DNA of 52,002 nucleotides, from positions 1 to 52,002 of the forward strand of contig NZ_QKAP01000141.1 in assembly GCF_003247215.1 (NCBI RefSeq), in the 5' to 3' direction. The translations under genes and the position numbers were made by a program. Source of the stretch: Malonomonas rubra. Its GTDB lineage: Bacteria > Desulfobacterota > Desulfuromonadia > Desulfuromonadales > Geopsychrobacteraceae. The notes beneath the pieces are model-generated. The model was not told the DNA's origin. It was given only the letters and a program-made list of their open reading frames with translations, and searched no databases. Positions 9,201 through 17,825 of the stretch are shown here, piece after piece; position 1 is the stretch's first letter; each line of letters opens with the position of its first letter.

Positions 9201-9978
9201 GAACAACGACGCCATGCCCTTGGGCAACCACCTGGAGGAATTGCGCAAACGGCTAATGATCGCGGCCGGCTCCTGGCTCGTCGCCTTTCTCGGTTGCTAC
9301 AGCATCGCCGAACGACTGTTCGAGGAAATCTCCAAACCGGTTCGTTCAGCACTGCCAGAGGGCAGTTCGCTGGTTTTCATCAACGCCACCGAACCGTTCT
9401 TCACCCTGCTGAAAGTCGCCGCTCTGGCCGGACTGGTCATCGCTTTCCCGATTATTATCTGGCAGGTCTGGGGATTTATCGCCCCTGGCCTTTATGCGCA
9501 CGAGAAAAAACTTGTGATCCCCTTTGTGCTGTTCAGCAGCGCCTGTTTCGGCTGCGGCACCTACTTCGGTTTCACCCTGGTCTTCCCGATGGTCTTCTCA
9601 TTCCTGGTGCAGTACGGAACCGGCATCGGTGGCATCAACGCGATGCTCTCGATGGGCGCCTACCTGACCTTGGCCAGCCGCCTGCTGATTGCCTTCGGGC
9701 TGGTCTTCGAGCTGCCGATCGTGATCCTGTTCCTAGCCCGCATGGGAATCGTCGACCACAAATGGCTGGCGAAAAATCGCAAATTCGCCCTGCTACTCGC
9801 CTTCATCATCGGCGCGGTCCTGACCCCGCCCGACCTGTTCTCGCAGACCTCGATCGCTCTGCCGTTTATCATTCTTTATGAGGTCGGCATCATCATGGCC
9901 CGCCTGTTCGGCAAAAAGAAGGTTGTCGATGGGGAGGACAAAGAAGATGATCAGAGCAGCGCCGAAGCAGCCAGTTAA
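9193..9978 (+). CDS. tatC: Twin-arginine translocase subunit TatC
   Basis: TatC is the receptor for twin-arginine signal peptides in the inner membrane. I chose ATG 9193 ([20 protein letters not shown]), which overlaps the previous stop by 8 nt. The longer frame would only add residues translated out of frame from tatA/B. The 261 residues show the family signatures HLEELRKRL at the cytoplasmic N-terminus, six hydrophobic segments, [42 protein letters not shown] and [16 protein letters not shown] charged tail follows ([15 protein letters not shown]). Confidence 0.96.
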   Translation: MSENNDAMPLGNHLEELRKRLMIAAGSWLVAFLGCYSIAERLFEEISKPVRSALPEGSSLVFINATEPFFTLLKVAALAGLVIAFPIIIWQVWGFIAPGLYAHEKKLVIPFVLFSSACFGCGTYFGFTLVFPMVFSFLVQYGTGIGGINAMLSMGAYLTLASRLLIAFGLVFELPIVILFLARMGIVDHKWLAKNRKFALLLAFIIGAVLTPPDLFSQTSIALPFIILYEVGIIMARLFGKKKVVDGEDKEDDQSSAEAAS

Positions 9979-10029
9979 CTCAACAAACTGTCAATCTATT
10001 TTAGGACGGGACAAACAGACAGCAGAAAA

Positions 10030-10057
10030 GGCCACTCGATTTCGAGTGGTCTTTTCT
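10030..10057 (+). terminator. Intrinsic terminator after tatC
   Basis: The near-perfect inverted repeat GGCCACTCGA / TCGAGTGGTC, with one G-U pair and a very tight loop, is followed by TTTTCTGTT. It lies about 50 nt past the tatC stop. Confidence 0.8.
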
Positions 10058-10262
10058 GTTGCCACATGGTGAAGCCAACCGGACAGATTGACCAGTTGCG
10101 AAACATTTTTCGCCACAACTACAACGGTCAGCCCCAAACCACTCCCCACTCTGAAGTCCGCAATACAAAGAAATCAACATCTTAAAACGTATACGCAACC
10201 CACTGACCAAAAGGCACTTTTCTTGCTTCCCTGCAGCGCTCCTAGCCGAATTGGGAGGCATT

Positions 10263-12797
10263 GTGGAACCGTTCGAAGGTTTACTGCAAATCGAATTCCT
10301 ACAGGGGGTACCAGCCGAGGAGATCGCCAGGCTGGAGCAGTTTGCCGAAGCGCAAACCTACGCAGATGGGGCGATCATCTCCGCGCAGGGCGGGGAGGCC
10401 AGATATCTCTATCTGCTGCTGGAAGGCCAGGTGGAAGTAGTACAGACAGATGAGAGTGGCTTTGAGCACCAGATTTCCAGCCTGCAACAGGGAGAGATTT
10501 TCGGTGAACGCGCCTTGCTGATGGAGGAGCGGCGCTCGGCGGATATCATCGCTAACGGCACAGTTCGCATTGCCCGCGTTCCCTGGCCTGAGCTGCGTGA
10601 ACTGATGCAGGCGTATCCACAGCTGTACGACAACTTGTGCCGGCGACTCGCTCACCAGCTCGGCAACTGGAGCATTCGCCATCAACGGGAGGAGAAAGAA
10701 GCCCGCGAGCTTCTGACCAATCTGGTCGGCTGGCAGGTGCTTCCCGAATTCGACAATTTCCCCGGCATCAGCCACTGGGTCAAGCAGCTGAATCAACAGA
10801 TTGCACAGCTGGCGCTCGCAGAACGGCACGTTTTGGTGCAGGGGGAACGAGGCACGTGGAAAGAGCTAGTCGCCCGGCTGATCCACTATCACTGCAATGA
10901 CCCTTCGCGACCGATCCTCTACCTCAACTGTGCAGACCCGCCGCCGGTCCTGAAACAATTGGATAACCGGCGCAACCACCGCCGCGATCCGCTGCTGACC
11001 GCTCTGGCCCAAGAATCGGCGCTTTTCGGTCACGCCCCCGATACTCTGGTCTATACCGATGGAACGCGACGCGGTTATCTGGAGCTGGGCGCTGGCGGCG
11101 AACTGATCCTGGAAAATATCGAGTTCCTCGACCTGCGAGTGCAACAGATGCTGGCCGATTTCCTCTGCAGTGGCGTGTTGTTCCGCCGCGGGGAGGAACA
11201 GCCCCGCCATACCGACGTCCGGCTGATCGCTACCAGCGATGAAAACCTTGCCATGTTGGTCGAAAAAGGCCAATTCTACGCTGAGCTTTATGAGCTGCTG
11301 AAAGAAAATAATATACAACTGCTGCCGCTGCGGGAGCGAAAGAAAGACATCCCGGTTATTGCCAAACGATTGCTAGTGCAACTCAACCGCAAGCACCACA
11401 AGCAGGTTCGCGGCTTAAGTCAGGAGGCGATCAACCGGTTGGTCGATTACCATTGGCCGCTCAACGGCCAGGAGCTGCAACAGGTCATCGACCGGTCCGT
11501 GGCGGTCTGCAGCAGCGAGCTGATTCTGCCGGAGCAGATCTTCCTCAATATCAGCGCCGAGAACGACAGTCAGCGCCTCAACCTGCTGCAACTGCCGCTT
11601 GTGCGCCGCCTGTTCGATGAAGAGAAATTCCCGCAGCGTCTGCTCTGGTTGACCATTCCGGCCTTTTTTTTAATCATCCTCGGCTGCCTGTTCGGCCCGA
11701 AAGAACAGAATCCGGCGAACCTGCTAGTCTGGGGGATCTGGTGGCCATTTCTGCTGCTCTGGGTCTGGATCAGCGGCCGCAGCTGGTGCAGTTTCTGCCC
11801 GCTGGAAGGGCTGACACGATGGTGGCCCTGGGAAGGGCGCAGACAGGAACCGAAACTTCTACAGAAATACGGCTCCCTGTTGGCACTTTCCGGCTGTATA
11901 CTGCTGCTCTGGCTGGAGCAGCAGGGGCAGTTGTTTTTCCGCGCCGCCGGCACCGCTCATCTGTTGCTGGCGCTGCTCGGCATGGCTCTGCTCAGCTACC
12001 AGCTGTTCGGCAGCCGGCGCTGGTGTAAATACCTCTGCCCGCTCGGCTGGTTGATCGGCCGGGCCTCCCGTTACGGGATGCTGAAGCTGCGCAGCAATAA
12101 CAACGTATGCCTCAGCCAGTGTCAGATCGATGACTGTATCCGCGAAAAAGAGTGCCCGATGGGCCTGCACCCGACCGCTGCTGAAAAGAGCGATGACTGC
12201 ATCCTTTGTGGCTCCTGCATCCGCCACTGCCCGCACGACGCCATCCGGCTCGACTTGCGTTTCCCCTGGCAGGGGGTTCTGGCTGCGCCCTCTGCCTCAC
12301 TTCTCGATGCGCTGCTGCCGCCGCTGCTGCTGGCAATCGTTCTGGCCGTTCGCGGTGGTGAAAAAATCAGCCCCCAACCGAGCTGGGTCGAAGCGTTCTT
12401 TCTGATGACCATTTTAACCTTAGCCGGTTTCGCCCTGGCGACACGACCGCAAGAGAACCAACCATGGCATTCCCGTTTCATCCTGCTCGGTATTGCCAGC
12501 CTGCCGCTGTCGCTGTCCGGGCTGTTCGGCCTGTTCTTCCGGGAACTGCTCGTGCAGGGTCCGCTGTTGCCGCAGATGCTTTTTGGCGAAGGCAGCTTGA
12601 GCCGACTGCTGCCTGGCGGCCAACTTAACCTCGGCACCCTGCACATTTTGATGCCGGTCCTGCTGCTAATAGGCCTCGGCTTTTCCTGGTTCCTGCTCCA
12701 GCATCTACTGGCGCAAAGCGAGGAACCTCCAGCCGACTGGCGCCCAGCCAAAGCTCTGCTACTCTGCCTGGGCGGATTGCTCTTTTGGTTATTGTGA
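10263..12797 (+). CDS. Fusion: cNMP-binding domain + degenerate sigma-54-activator AAA domain + NapH/NosR-like polyferredoxin membrane protein
   Basis: The start is a GTG at 10263 with GGGAGG just upstream; an in-frame TTG at 10251 overlaps that site. About 844 residues fall into three parts. Residues about 10-130 form a cyclic-nucleotide-binding beta-roll (YLYLLLEGQVEVVQTDESGF, GEIFGERALLMEERRSADI). Residues about 145-440 align with a sigma-54 activator AAA domain but have lost the key residues: GERGTWKE replaces GESGTGKE, no GAFTGA is present (FGHAPDTLV), and LILENIEFL replaces LFLDEI. LPLRERKKDIPVIAK and YHWPLNGQELQQVI are kept. The rest is a multi-span membrane protein with SWCSFCPLEGL and WCKYLCPLGWLIG (the CxxxCP motif of NapH/NosR) and ferredoxin cysteines (CILCGSCIRHCPHDAI). 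It is probably a redox relay gated by a ligand-sensing cytoplasmic part; function unknown. Confidence 0.85.
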   Translation: MEPFEGLLQIEFLQGVPAEEIARLEQFAEAQTYADGAIISAQGGEARYLYLLLEGQVEVVQTDESGFEHQISSLQQGEIFGERALLMEERRSADIIANGTVRIARVPWPELRELMQAYPQLYDNLCRRLAHQLGNWSIRHQREEKEARELLTNLVGWQVLPEFDNFPGISHWVKQLNQQIAQLALAERHVLVQGERGTWKELVARLIHYHCNDPSRPILYLNCADPPPVLKQLDNRRNHRRDPLLTALAQESALFGHAPDTLVYTDGTRRGYLELGAGGELILENIEFLDLRVQQMLADFLCSGVLFRRGEEQPRHTDVRLIATSDENLAMLVEKGQFYAELYELLKENNIQLLPLRERKKDIPVIAKRLLVQLNRKHHKQVRGLSQEAINRLVDYHWPLNGQELQQVIDRSVAVCSSELILPEQIFLNISAENDSQRLNLLQLPLVRRLFDEEKFPQRLLWLTIPAFFLIILGCLFGPKEQNPANLLVWGIWWPFLLLWVWISGRSWCSFCPLEGLTRWWPWEGRRQEPKLLQKYGSLLALSGCILLLWLEQQGQLFFRAAGTAHLLLALLGMALLSYQLFGSRRWCKYLCPLGWLIGRASRYGMLKLRSNNNVCLSQCQIDDCIREKECPMGLHPTAAEKSDDCILCGSCIRHCPHDAIRLDLRFPWQGVLAAPSASLLDALLPPLLLAIVLAVRGGEKISPQPSWVEAFFLMTILTLAGFALATRPQENQPWHSRFILLGIASLPLSLSGLFGLFFRELLVQGPLLPQMLFGEGSLSRLLPGGQLNLGTLHILMPVLLLIGLGFSWFLLQHLLAQSEEPPADWRPAKALLLCLGGLLFWLL

Positions 12798-12829
12798 CAA
12801 CGCACTGATTTCATGCTAATCTTGGCGCC

Positions 12830-13834
12830 ATGACTCTAGAAGACTGGGGCTGGAGCCCATTTTTTGCAAAACAGTTTCGCACTTGGCAGTCCCGCGGGCT
12901 AATTCCCGCCCGGGTAATCCGCGGCGAAAAAAACTATTTTCGCGTCTGGAGCGAAAACGGCGAGCTAACCGTCCGATTTGCAGGCAAAATCCGTCATCGT
13001 GCCGACGGCCGGGCCGATTTGCCGGTGGTCGGCGACTGGGTCGCGATCGAATCGCAACCGGGCCGGCGTGGACTGATTCACGCCCTGCTGGAGCGCAAAA
13101 GCTCCTTTGCCCGCAACCTGCCAGGCCGTCGCAAAGGGAAGGGGCGCGAACGGATCGAACAGCAGGTGATCGCCGCCAACGTCGACCTGATCCTGATCGT
13201 CTGCGGTCTTGACCGCGATTACAATCTGCGCCGCATCGAGCGGTACCTGACCCTGGTCAGCGGCAGCGGCGCCGAGGCACTGGTGGTGTTGAACAAGGCC
13301 GACCTGTGTGCCGACCCGCAGTACTATCAACATGAAGTTGAAGGAATCGCCGGGAAATCAGTGGTGCAGCTCTGCATGGCCAAAGATCCGGAGCAGCTTG
13401 ACTTTCTGTTCGACTACCTGCAACCGGGCAAGACTCTGGCCCTGCTCGGCTCATCCGGGGTTGGCAAGTCGACCATCCTCAACGGCCTGCTCGGCGAACA
13501 GCGGCAGAAAATAGGCGCCGTCAGCGACGCGGTTGGCAAGGGACGCCACACCACCACCCACCGAGAACTGTTTCTGCTGCCGCTGGGCGGCATCCTGATG
13601 GACAACCCGGGGATGCGCGAACTGCACCTGTGGGGGGAAGAGGAAGATTTAAGCGAATCATTCACCGATATCGAGGAATTGGCTATCGGTTGTAAATTCA
13701 GCGATTGTGCCCACAAAAGTGAGCCGGGCTGTGCCGTCCGAGTTTCGGTGGAAAATGGCAATTTAAGCAGCTCACGCCTGGAGAACTATCACAAACTGAA
13801 AGATGAACTGACAAATCTGCATCGGCGGCGTTGA
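12830..13834 (+). CDS. rsgA: Small-subunit ribosome maturation GTPase RsgA
   Basis: RsgA is a circularly permuted GTPase that checks 30S subunit maturation. The 334 residues carry an N-terminal OB-fold (DLPVVGDWVAIESQPGRRGL), the permuted G motifs (LVVLNKADLC for G4 first, then LLGSSGVGKSTILNGLLG for G1, GKGRHTTTHRELF for G2, LMDNPGMREL for G3) and the zinc knuckle GCKFSDCAHKSEPGCAV (Cys-x5-Cys-x-His-x5-Cys). It starts 32 nt after the membrane fusion gene and may share its transcript. Confidence 0.97.
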   Translation: MTLEDWGWSPFFAKQFRTWQSRGLIPARVIRGEKNYFRVWSENGELTVRFAGKIRHRADGRADLPVVGDWVAIESQPGRRGLIHALLERKSSFARNLPGRRKGKGRERIEQQVIAANVDLILIVCGLDRDYNLRRIERYLTLVSGSGAEALVVLNKADLCADPQYYQHEVEGIAGKSVVQLCMAKDPEQLDFLFDYLQPGKTLALLGSSGVGKSTILNGLLGEQRQKIGAVSDAVGKGRHTTTHRELFLLPLGGILMDNPGMRELHLWGEEEDLSESFTDIEELAIGCKFSDCAHKSEPGCAVRVSVENGNLSSSRLENYHKLKDELTNLHRRR

Positions 13835-13936
13835 TTTCCCCCGCGACTAGCGGCATAAGGCGAAATTGTTTTACATTCTGGTCAACAACCTTTCTTTGAT
13901 TTGTAATTTGACTGACCATCCTTTGGGGAACCTCTG

Positions 13937-14083
13937 TTGTATTGGGCAATCTTCTGTATTGTTATTATCATTTTCAGTCTGCTGCTGGGCATTGCTGGAG
14001 AGATATCAGGCATCGTGAGACAGATCATGTTAATTTACAGGATCAGACTCAGGAGGTTTTTAGATGTTTTCAAAACAGCGTGA
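13937..14083 (+). pseudogene. Probable truncated DUF1328 (YtjA-like) small membrane protein
   Basis: A TTG at 13937, with GGGGAA about 10 nt upstream, opens 48 codons beginning LYWAIFCIVIIIFSLLLGIA. The LYWA start, hydrophobic helix and LLGIAG step resemble the roughly 50-residue DUF1328 proteins (usual start MLYWALVFFIIALIAAVLG). The second half (RIRLRRFLDVFKTA) no longer fits and overlaps the following transposase fragment. The gene was therefore probably interrupted or rearranged when the mobile sequence arrived. The assignment rests on a short match and is tentative. Confidence 0.4.
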
Positions 14084-14204
14084 AATAAAAAGACGTCTAC
14101 GCATTCTCGATCATGCAAAGCAAACTGGAAATGTTGCTCGAACATGCCGTTATTTAGGGATAGGAAGGGCGACATTCTATCGCTGGAAACGACGGTCTGG
14201 TTGA
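14064..14204 (+). pseudogene. N-terminal helix-turn-helix fragment of a transposase
   Basis: A short frame with a strong AGGAGG ribosome-binding site encodes 46 residues: REIKRRLRILDHAKQTGNVA, then RTCRYLGIGRATFYRWKRRSG and a stop. This is the DNA-binding N-terminus of an integrase-type (DDE) transposase. The catalytic part that should follow is absent; the next bases belong to a different transposase family. It is a left-end scar of an insertion sequence. Confidence 0.65.
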
Positions 14205-14208
14205 CGTC

Positions 14209-14442
14209 GGTTTCAACAAACATCTAAGGATCAACAAGAGCAAACATTTCGCATCAATAGGCATCCGCATCAAGGGGATCGAAACCTTCTGGATCTTCAC
14301 GAAACGCCGACTCTCTAAGTTCAACGGGATGAAGAAACACTTTGAACTTCACCACAAAAAATGTGAATGGCGGTATGGTAAATCGACTGATCAGTTACGC
14401 CATGAATTGTGGAAAATGATCGTTGATAATAAAAAGTGCTAG
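14209..14442 (+). pseudogene. C-terminal fragment of an IS1595-family transposase
   Basis: An open stretch without start codon reads IKGIETFWIFTKRRLSKFNG, then MKKHFELHHKKCEWRYGKST and DQLRHELWKMIVDNKKC. This matches the conserved end of IS1595-type transposases (ING-ESFWS-K-RL-KFNG, then ECEWR). It begins 4 nt after the stop of the unrelated helix-turn-helix fragment, so two mobile-element pieces are joined here. No terminal inverted repeats were identified by eye. Confidence 0.65.
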
Positions 14443-14478
14443 TCTAGAGCTTACACAAAATTATTTACAGGCCCCGTT

Positions 14479-14507
14479 TTGACGTATTCACTACCCTCAG
14501 TTACATT
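14479..14507 (+). promoter_or_regulatory. Possible sigma-70 promoter of the Nramp-Usp gene
   Basis: TTGACG (14479-14484), a 17-bp spacer and TACATT (14502-14507) lie about 115 bp before the start codon. No metal-regulator box or manganese riboswitch was recognised in the leader. Confidence 0.4.
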
Positions 14508-14624
14508 TACGGGGAGTTGTTTAAGTTGGCTCGGATTACTCGGGCACTAGATATAAATATTTGCAGCAAGGCTTTTGATCTTTCCTAGGACGCCCCACTT
14601 TATTGTAAGGGGAATAGCTAATAC

Positions 14625-16532
14625 ATGGGCAAGAAAAGCCAAAAGACTCTTTCCTCTGAAGATTCATCCCAAGGGAAATCCCTGGGAGAAGTTCACAGTA
14701 GCGTCAAAACCGAGCATCCAAATCTTTTCAAACGGATATTCGTGTTTGCAGGCCCGGCCTATCTGGTAAGCGTTGGGTACATGGACCCCGGCAACTGGGC
14801 AACAGATCTGGAAGGTGGTTCCCGGTTTGGTTATGCACTGATCTGGGTCATCCTGATGTCGAATGCCATGGCGGTACTGCTGCAGACCCTGTCAGCCCGT
14901 CTCGGCATTGTCACCGGAAAGGATTTGGCCCAGGCTTGTCGCTCGGAATATTCCAAGCCCGCCTCTTATGCTCTCTGGATTCTCTGTGAAATTGCCATTG
15001 CAGCCATGGACCTTGCCGAAGTCTTAGGGACCATCCTCGGCTTGAATCTGCTTTTTGGCCTCCCATTGCTCTGGGGGGCACTTATCACTCTATTCGACAC
15101 CTTCCTGCTGCTAGCGATTCAGAGATTGGGAATTCGCAAAATGGAAGCGTTCATCGTTTCGTTGATTAGCGTCATTGCCGGGGGATTCATCGTTAATCTG
15201 TTTCTCGCCAAACCGGACTGGGGGGCTGCCGCTGCAGGACTGACTCCCGCTATCCCCGAAGGCTCGCTCTACATCATCCTCGGGATCATCGGGGCGACGG
15301 TAATGCCCCACAATCTCTATTTGCATTCCTCGTTGGTGCAGACCCGCAAGGTTTCCAGAATTGTCGATTCAAAAGAGCAGGCCTGTCGATTTAATCTGCT
15401 TGATTCTGCAATTGCGCTGAATGCGGCCTTTTTTGTCAACACGGCAATACTGGTGTTGGCGGCAGCCGTATTTTACCGACACGGAATTGTCGTCACCGAG
15501 ATTCAACAAGCCGACAAGCTACTTGAGGAACTGCTTGGTTCTCAGGTCGCTCCGATCGCTTTCGGTCTGGCGCTGCTGGCTGCTGGACAAAGCTCGACCC
15601 TGACCGGAACACTCGCTGGGCAAGTCGTGATGGAGGGGTTTGTCAAAATCAGGTTACGTCCTGTCCTCAGACGGCTCATCACGCGCTCAATTGCCCTGCT
15701 TCCGGCTGTCGTGGTGATTTCCATTTCCGGAGATCAGGGAACTTACAAACTTTTGATTCTCAGCCAAGTTATTCTCAGCATGCAGTTGCCGTTTGCCATC
15801 ATTCCGCTGGTTCACTTCACCAGCGATAAATTGAAGATGGGATCCTTTGCCAACAAAACCTGGGTCAAAATTCTCGCCTGGATAACGTCGGTCATCATCA
15901 TCGGCCTTAACGGTAAACTCGTCTATGACCAGGTTTATGAATGGCTGACTGGAGGCTTATCGAACCTGTTTTCCTTCTTCGCCATTGCCCTGTCGCTAGC
16001 TATTGCCCTTTTTCTGGGGTATATCATACTCCGCCCCATTTTACGGGGCGAAAAGGGCTGGCAGGAAGAAGGTGCGAAGGGCACGGGTTCTTCTGCAATC
16101 ATCGAAGCGATTGCCTCTCATCATACCAAGCACATTGCTGCGGCACTGGGGAGAGACGTGAATGACTCGGCCATCATCAGCCGCGCCCTTTCTCTGGCAA
16201 AAGCAGAAGGGGCTCTCTTAACCCTAGTGCATGTTGTTGATTCCGCCCCTGCCCACGTTTATGAAAGCGGTGTCTATGATGAGCATACCCGCGAAGATGA
16301 GCAATATCTTGAGGAGATTGCTGACGAACTGCAGTCCTCAGGGATGCCGGTAGAAATAGCTCTTCCTCATGGGCACCCGGCTCAGGAATTGATCAAGTTT
16401 GCAGAGAAACATGGTGTTGATTTGCTGGTTATGGGATCGCACGGGCATCGTTTGATAGGCGACCTGCTTTTGGGTGAGACGGTTGACCCAGTGCGGCATA
16501 AAGTGGAAATACCGGTATTGGTTGTACGATAA
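14625..16532 (+). CDS. Nramp-family divalent metal transporter fused to a C-terminal UspA domain
   Basis: Nramp/MntH proteins carry Mn2+ or Fe2+ into the cell with protons. Residues about 35-460 hold the transporter, with the metal-binding signature GYMDPGNWATDLEGG in helix 1 and IGATVMPHNLYLHSSL in helix 6. About eleven hydrophobic segments are visible. Residues about 485-635 form a universal-stress-protein fold: IISRALSLAKAEGALLTLVH at the start, then DLLVMGSHGHRLIGDLLLGE and HKVEIPVLVVR. These include the G-x2-G-x9-G nucleotide-binding pattern, so it may bind ATP. At 635 residues it is about 220 longer than E. coli MntH, the difference being the Usp part plus an N-terminal extension. The ATG at 14625 follows AGGGGAATAGC. 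Confidence 0.9.
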   Translation: MGKKSQKTLSSEDSSQGKSLGEVHSSVKTEHPNLFKRIFVFAGPAYLVSVGYMDPGNWATDLEGGSRFGYALIWVILMSNAMAVLLQTLSARLGIVTGKDLAQACRSEYSKPASYALWILCEIAIAAMDLAEVLGTILGLNLLFGLPLLWGALITLFDTFLLLAIQRLGIRKMEAFIVSLISVIAGGFIVNLFLAKPDWGAAAAGLTPAIPEGSLYIILGIIGATVMPHNLYLHSSLVQTRKVSRIVDSKEQACRFNLLDSAIALNAAFFVNTAILVLAAAVFYRHGIVVTEIQQADKLLEELLGSQVAPIAFGLALLAAGQSSTLTGTLAGQVVMEGFVKIRLRPVLRRLITRSIALLPAVVVISISGDQGTYKLLILSQVILSMQLPFAIIPLVHFTSDKLKMGSFANKTWVKILAWITSVIIIGLNGKLVYDQVYEWLTGGLSNLFSFFAIALSLAIALFLGYIILRPILRGEKGWQEEGAKGTGSSAIIEAIASHHTKHIAAALGRDVNDSAIISRALSLAKAEGALLTLVHVVDSAPAHVYESGVYDEHTREDEQYLEEIADELQSSGMPVEIALPHGHPAQELIKFAEKHGVDLLVMGSHGHRLIGDLLLGETVDPVRHKVEIPVLVVR

Positions 16533-17032
16533 GATGCAGAATACACCGGTCAGGCCCCATTTCTTTTCCAGAATCCACTCTTTATTCTGAAAGCTTCTTG
16601 CGCTCCAAAAGATCGTTCTAAAATTCCTCGTCCGTTAAATTGACTGTCTCATATTTATAATTGTTTACAAATAGGTGAGTTTAGTAGTTAACCCCTCTAT
16701 ATTGGTGCTGTAAGCATGCAGCTTAATTTTCAACCCGGCTTCCTCCAGAACCTGCTGGAAGAAGGCCACATATTTGAGACCGAAACACATACTCCAAGCG
16801 GCACCACACACGGATCATCCAAAACCTTCATCTCTCTCCTTTACTTTGCAACCCGATCCGCAAAAAACCTCAGTATATCCCGGCGCTGGAAAACTTCAAA
16901 TCGGTTGCCCCCCCCCTTTCTTCACATGAACGGCTCACAGTATAATGAATTAAAGGTAAAGTCGGACGCAGCATCAGGCGTTACCCTTGCGACTTTCGGC
17001 CTGAAGCCGCTGTTCGCAGAAAGGAAGGGCTT
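16533..17032. other. 500-nt stretch with no supported gene
   Basis: No recognisable protein or RNA was found. An open frame at 16716-17036 ends in an ATGA overlap with the next gene. Its composition (Ser/Thr/Arg-rich, no family resemblance, no ribosome-binding site) looks non-coding, and I treat it as untranslated leader or decayed sequence. Confidence 0.5.
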
Positions 17033-17281
17033 ATGAACAGGACAGAATTTCAAGGAATGCGTCAGTTATTCGAGGACGGAAACATGATTTGGGTGGAAAA
17101 TCAGCTCAACCATCTGAAGGGACGGGTGATCGGCTTCGAGCCAGACAAGATCGAAGTCGAGATCGACAAGCATTGTGAGCGATGGGATGTCAATGTCTGT
17201 TCCGAAATGACCCACGGTTACAAGATCAAGTACGATGAGGTTCTGAAGCATCCGCACGAATTCGATACCCATCTCGACTGA
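17033..17281 (+). CDS. Small conserved-looking hypothetical protein, 82 residues
   Basis: I do not recognise the family. The ATG at 17033 has AAGGAAGGG at ideal spacing, which supports translation. The protein is soluble and acidic, without a signal peptide or membrane helix. The middle (LKGRVIGFEPDKIEVEIDKH) reads like a small five-stranded beta-barrel with alternating hydrophobic residues; ERWDVNVCSEMTHGYKIKYD follows. It is the only intact gene between 16533 and 18940. A strong hairpin follows directly. Confidence 0.6.
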   Translation: MNRTEFQGMRQLFEDGNMIWVENQLNHLKGRVIGFEPDKIEVEIDKHCERWDVNVCSEMTHGYKIKYDEVLKHPHEFDTHLD

Positions 17282-17290
17282 CCGCCTGAC

Positions 17291-17322
17291 AGCAGCGGGT
17301 TCTTATTTGCGAACCCGCTGCT
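17291..17322. terminator. 12-bp perfect hairpin after the small hypothetical gene
   Basis: AGCAGCGGGTTC / GAACCCGCTGCT with an 8-nt loop starts 10 nt past the stop at 17281. No T-tract follows on either strand, so it may be a weak or Rho-assisted terminator, or an mRNA 3'-end stabiliser. Confidence 0.5.
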
Positions 17323-17347
17323 ACTGACGATTGCCGATCAGCGCCGG

Positions 17348-17588
17348 TCAAGAGGTGTGGATGTTTTTTTGGGGCTTTGCAAAAAGTAACAGGTGACAGT
17401 CTTCAGTGGCAGGAATCACTATCCGGCCCTGCATTGAAAGGGTAAAACTGTGTCCATTAAATAACATATGACAACGATTGTCTCCCGCTTGGGTCAACCA
17501 GCAAGCTCCCGCTAGGCAAACAACTCGGCAACCAATCTAAGTTCTCCCCCAGATCGAGCAGTTCATTTTTATTCAGTAAAATTTCCAT
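17348..17588 (-). pseudogene. Probable DUF2917-like small protein, frameshifted
   Basis: On the minus strand an ATG at 17588, with AGAAGG before it, reads MEILLNKNELLDLGENLDWL, then PSCLPSGSLLVDPSGRQSLS and a stop at 17457. A one-base frame change near 17465 restores LFNGHSFTLSMQGRIVIPAT and then EDCHLLLFAKPQ to a stop at 17348. Together they resemble the roughly 80-residue DUF2917 proteins (ELL-L, SG-LWVT, G-SF-L, G-VVI-A). The match was made by eye, so the family call is tentative; the frameshift is seen directly. Confidence 0.45.
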
Positions 17589-17825
17589 AGCAACCTTCTC
17601 ACATCGTTTGCTTATGTGCTTCATATTTAAGCGCACGCCATGTTTCCACGCCAGATACAGGGTGTTTCAATTGTGACCGGCAAGATAGCCTAAACAAAAA
17701 CTATAACCATAGATGAACCACGGAACTGTATCTGACCCGCATATCGGTGAGGTGTTAAGACTGGCTAACTGATTGTGAGGGGGAGAAACCGATCCTCGAC
17801 AGCACTGTCAAACCGGAAGGGTAAT

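Noticed and set aside
14461-14624. Manganese (yybP-ykoY) riboswitch before the Nramp-Usp gene
   Set aside because: A GGGGAG stretch is present, but the paired conserved loops of the riboswitch were not found.
16032-16050. CGCCCC-N6-CGGGGCG hairpin with flanking A/T
   Set aside because: It is inside the coding sequence of the Nramp-Usp gene and lacks a T-tract.
16716-17036. 106-codon open frame overlapping the small hypothetical gene by ATGA
   Set aside because: It has no ribosome-binding site, odd composition and no family resemblance; the overlap alone is weak evidence.
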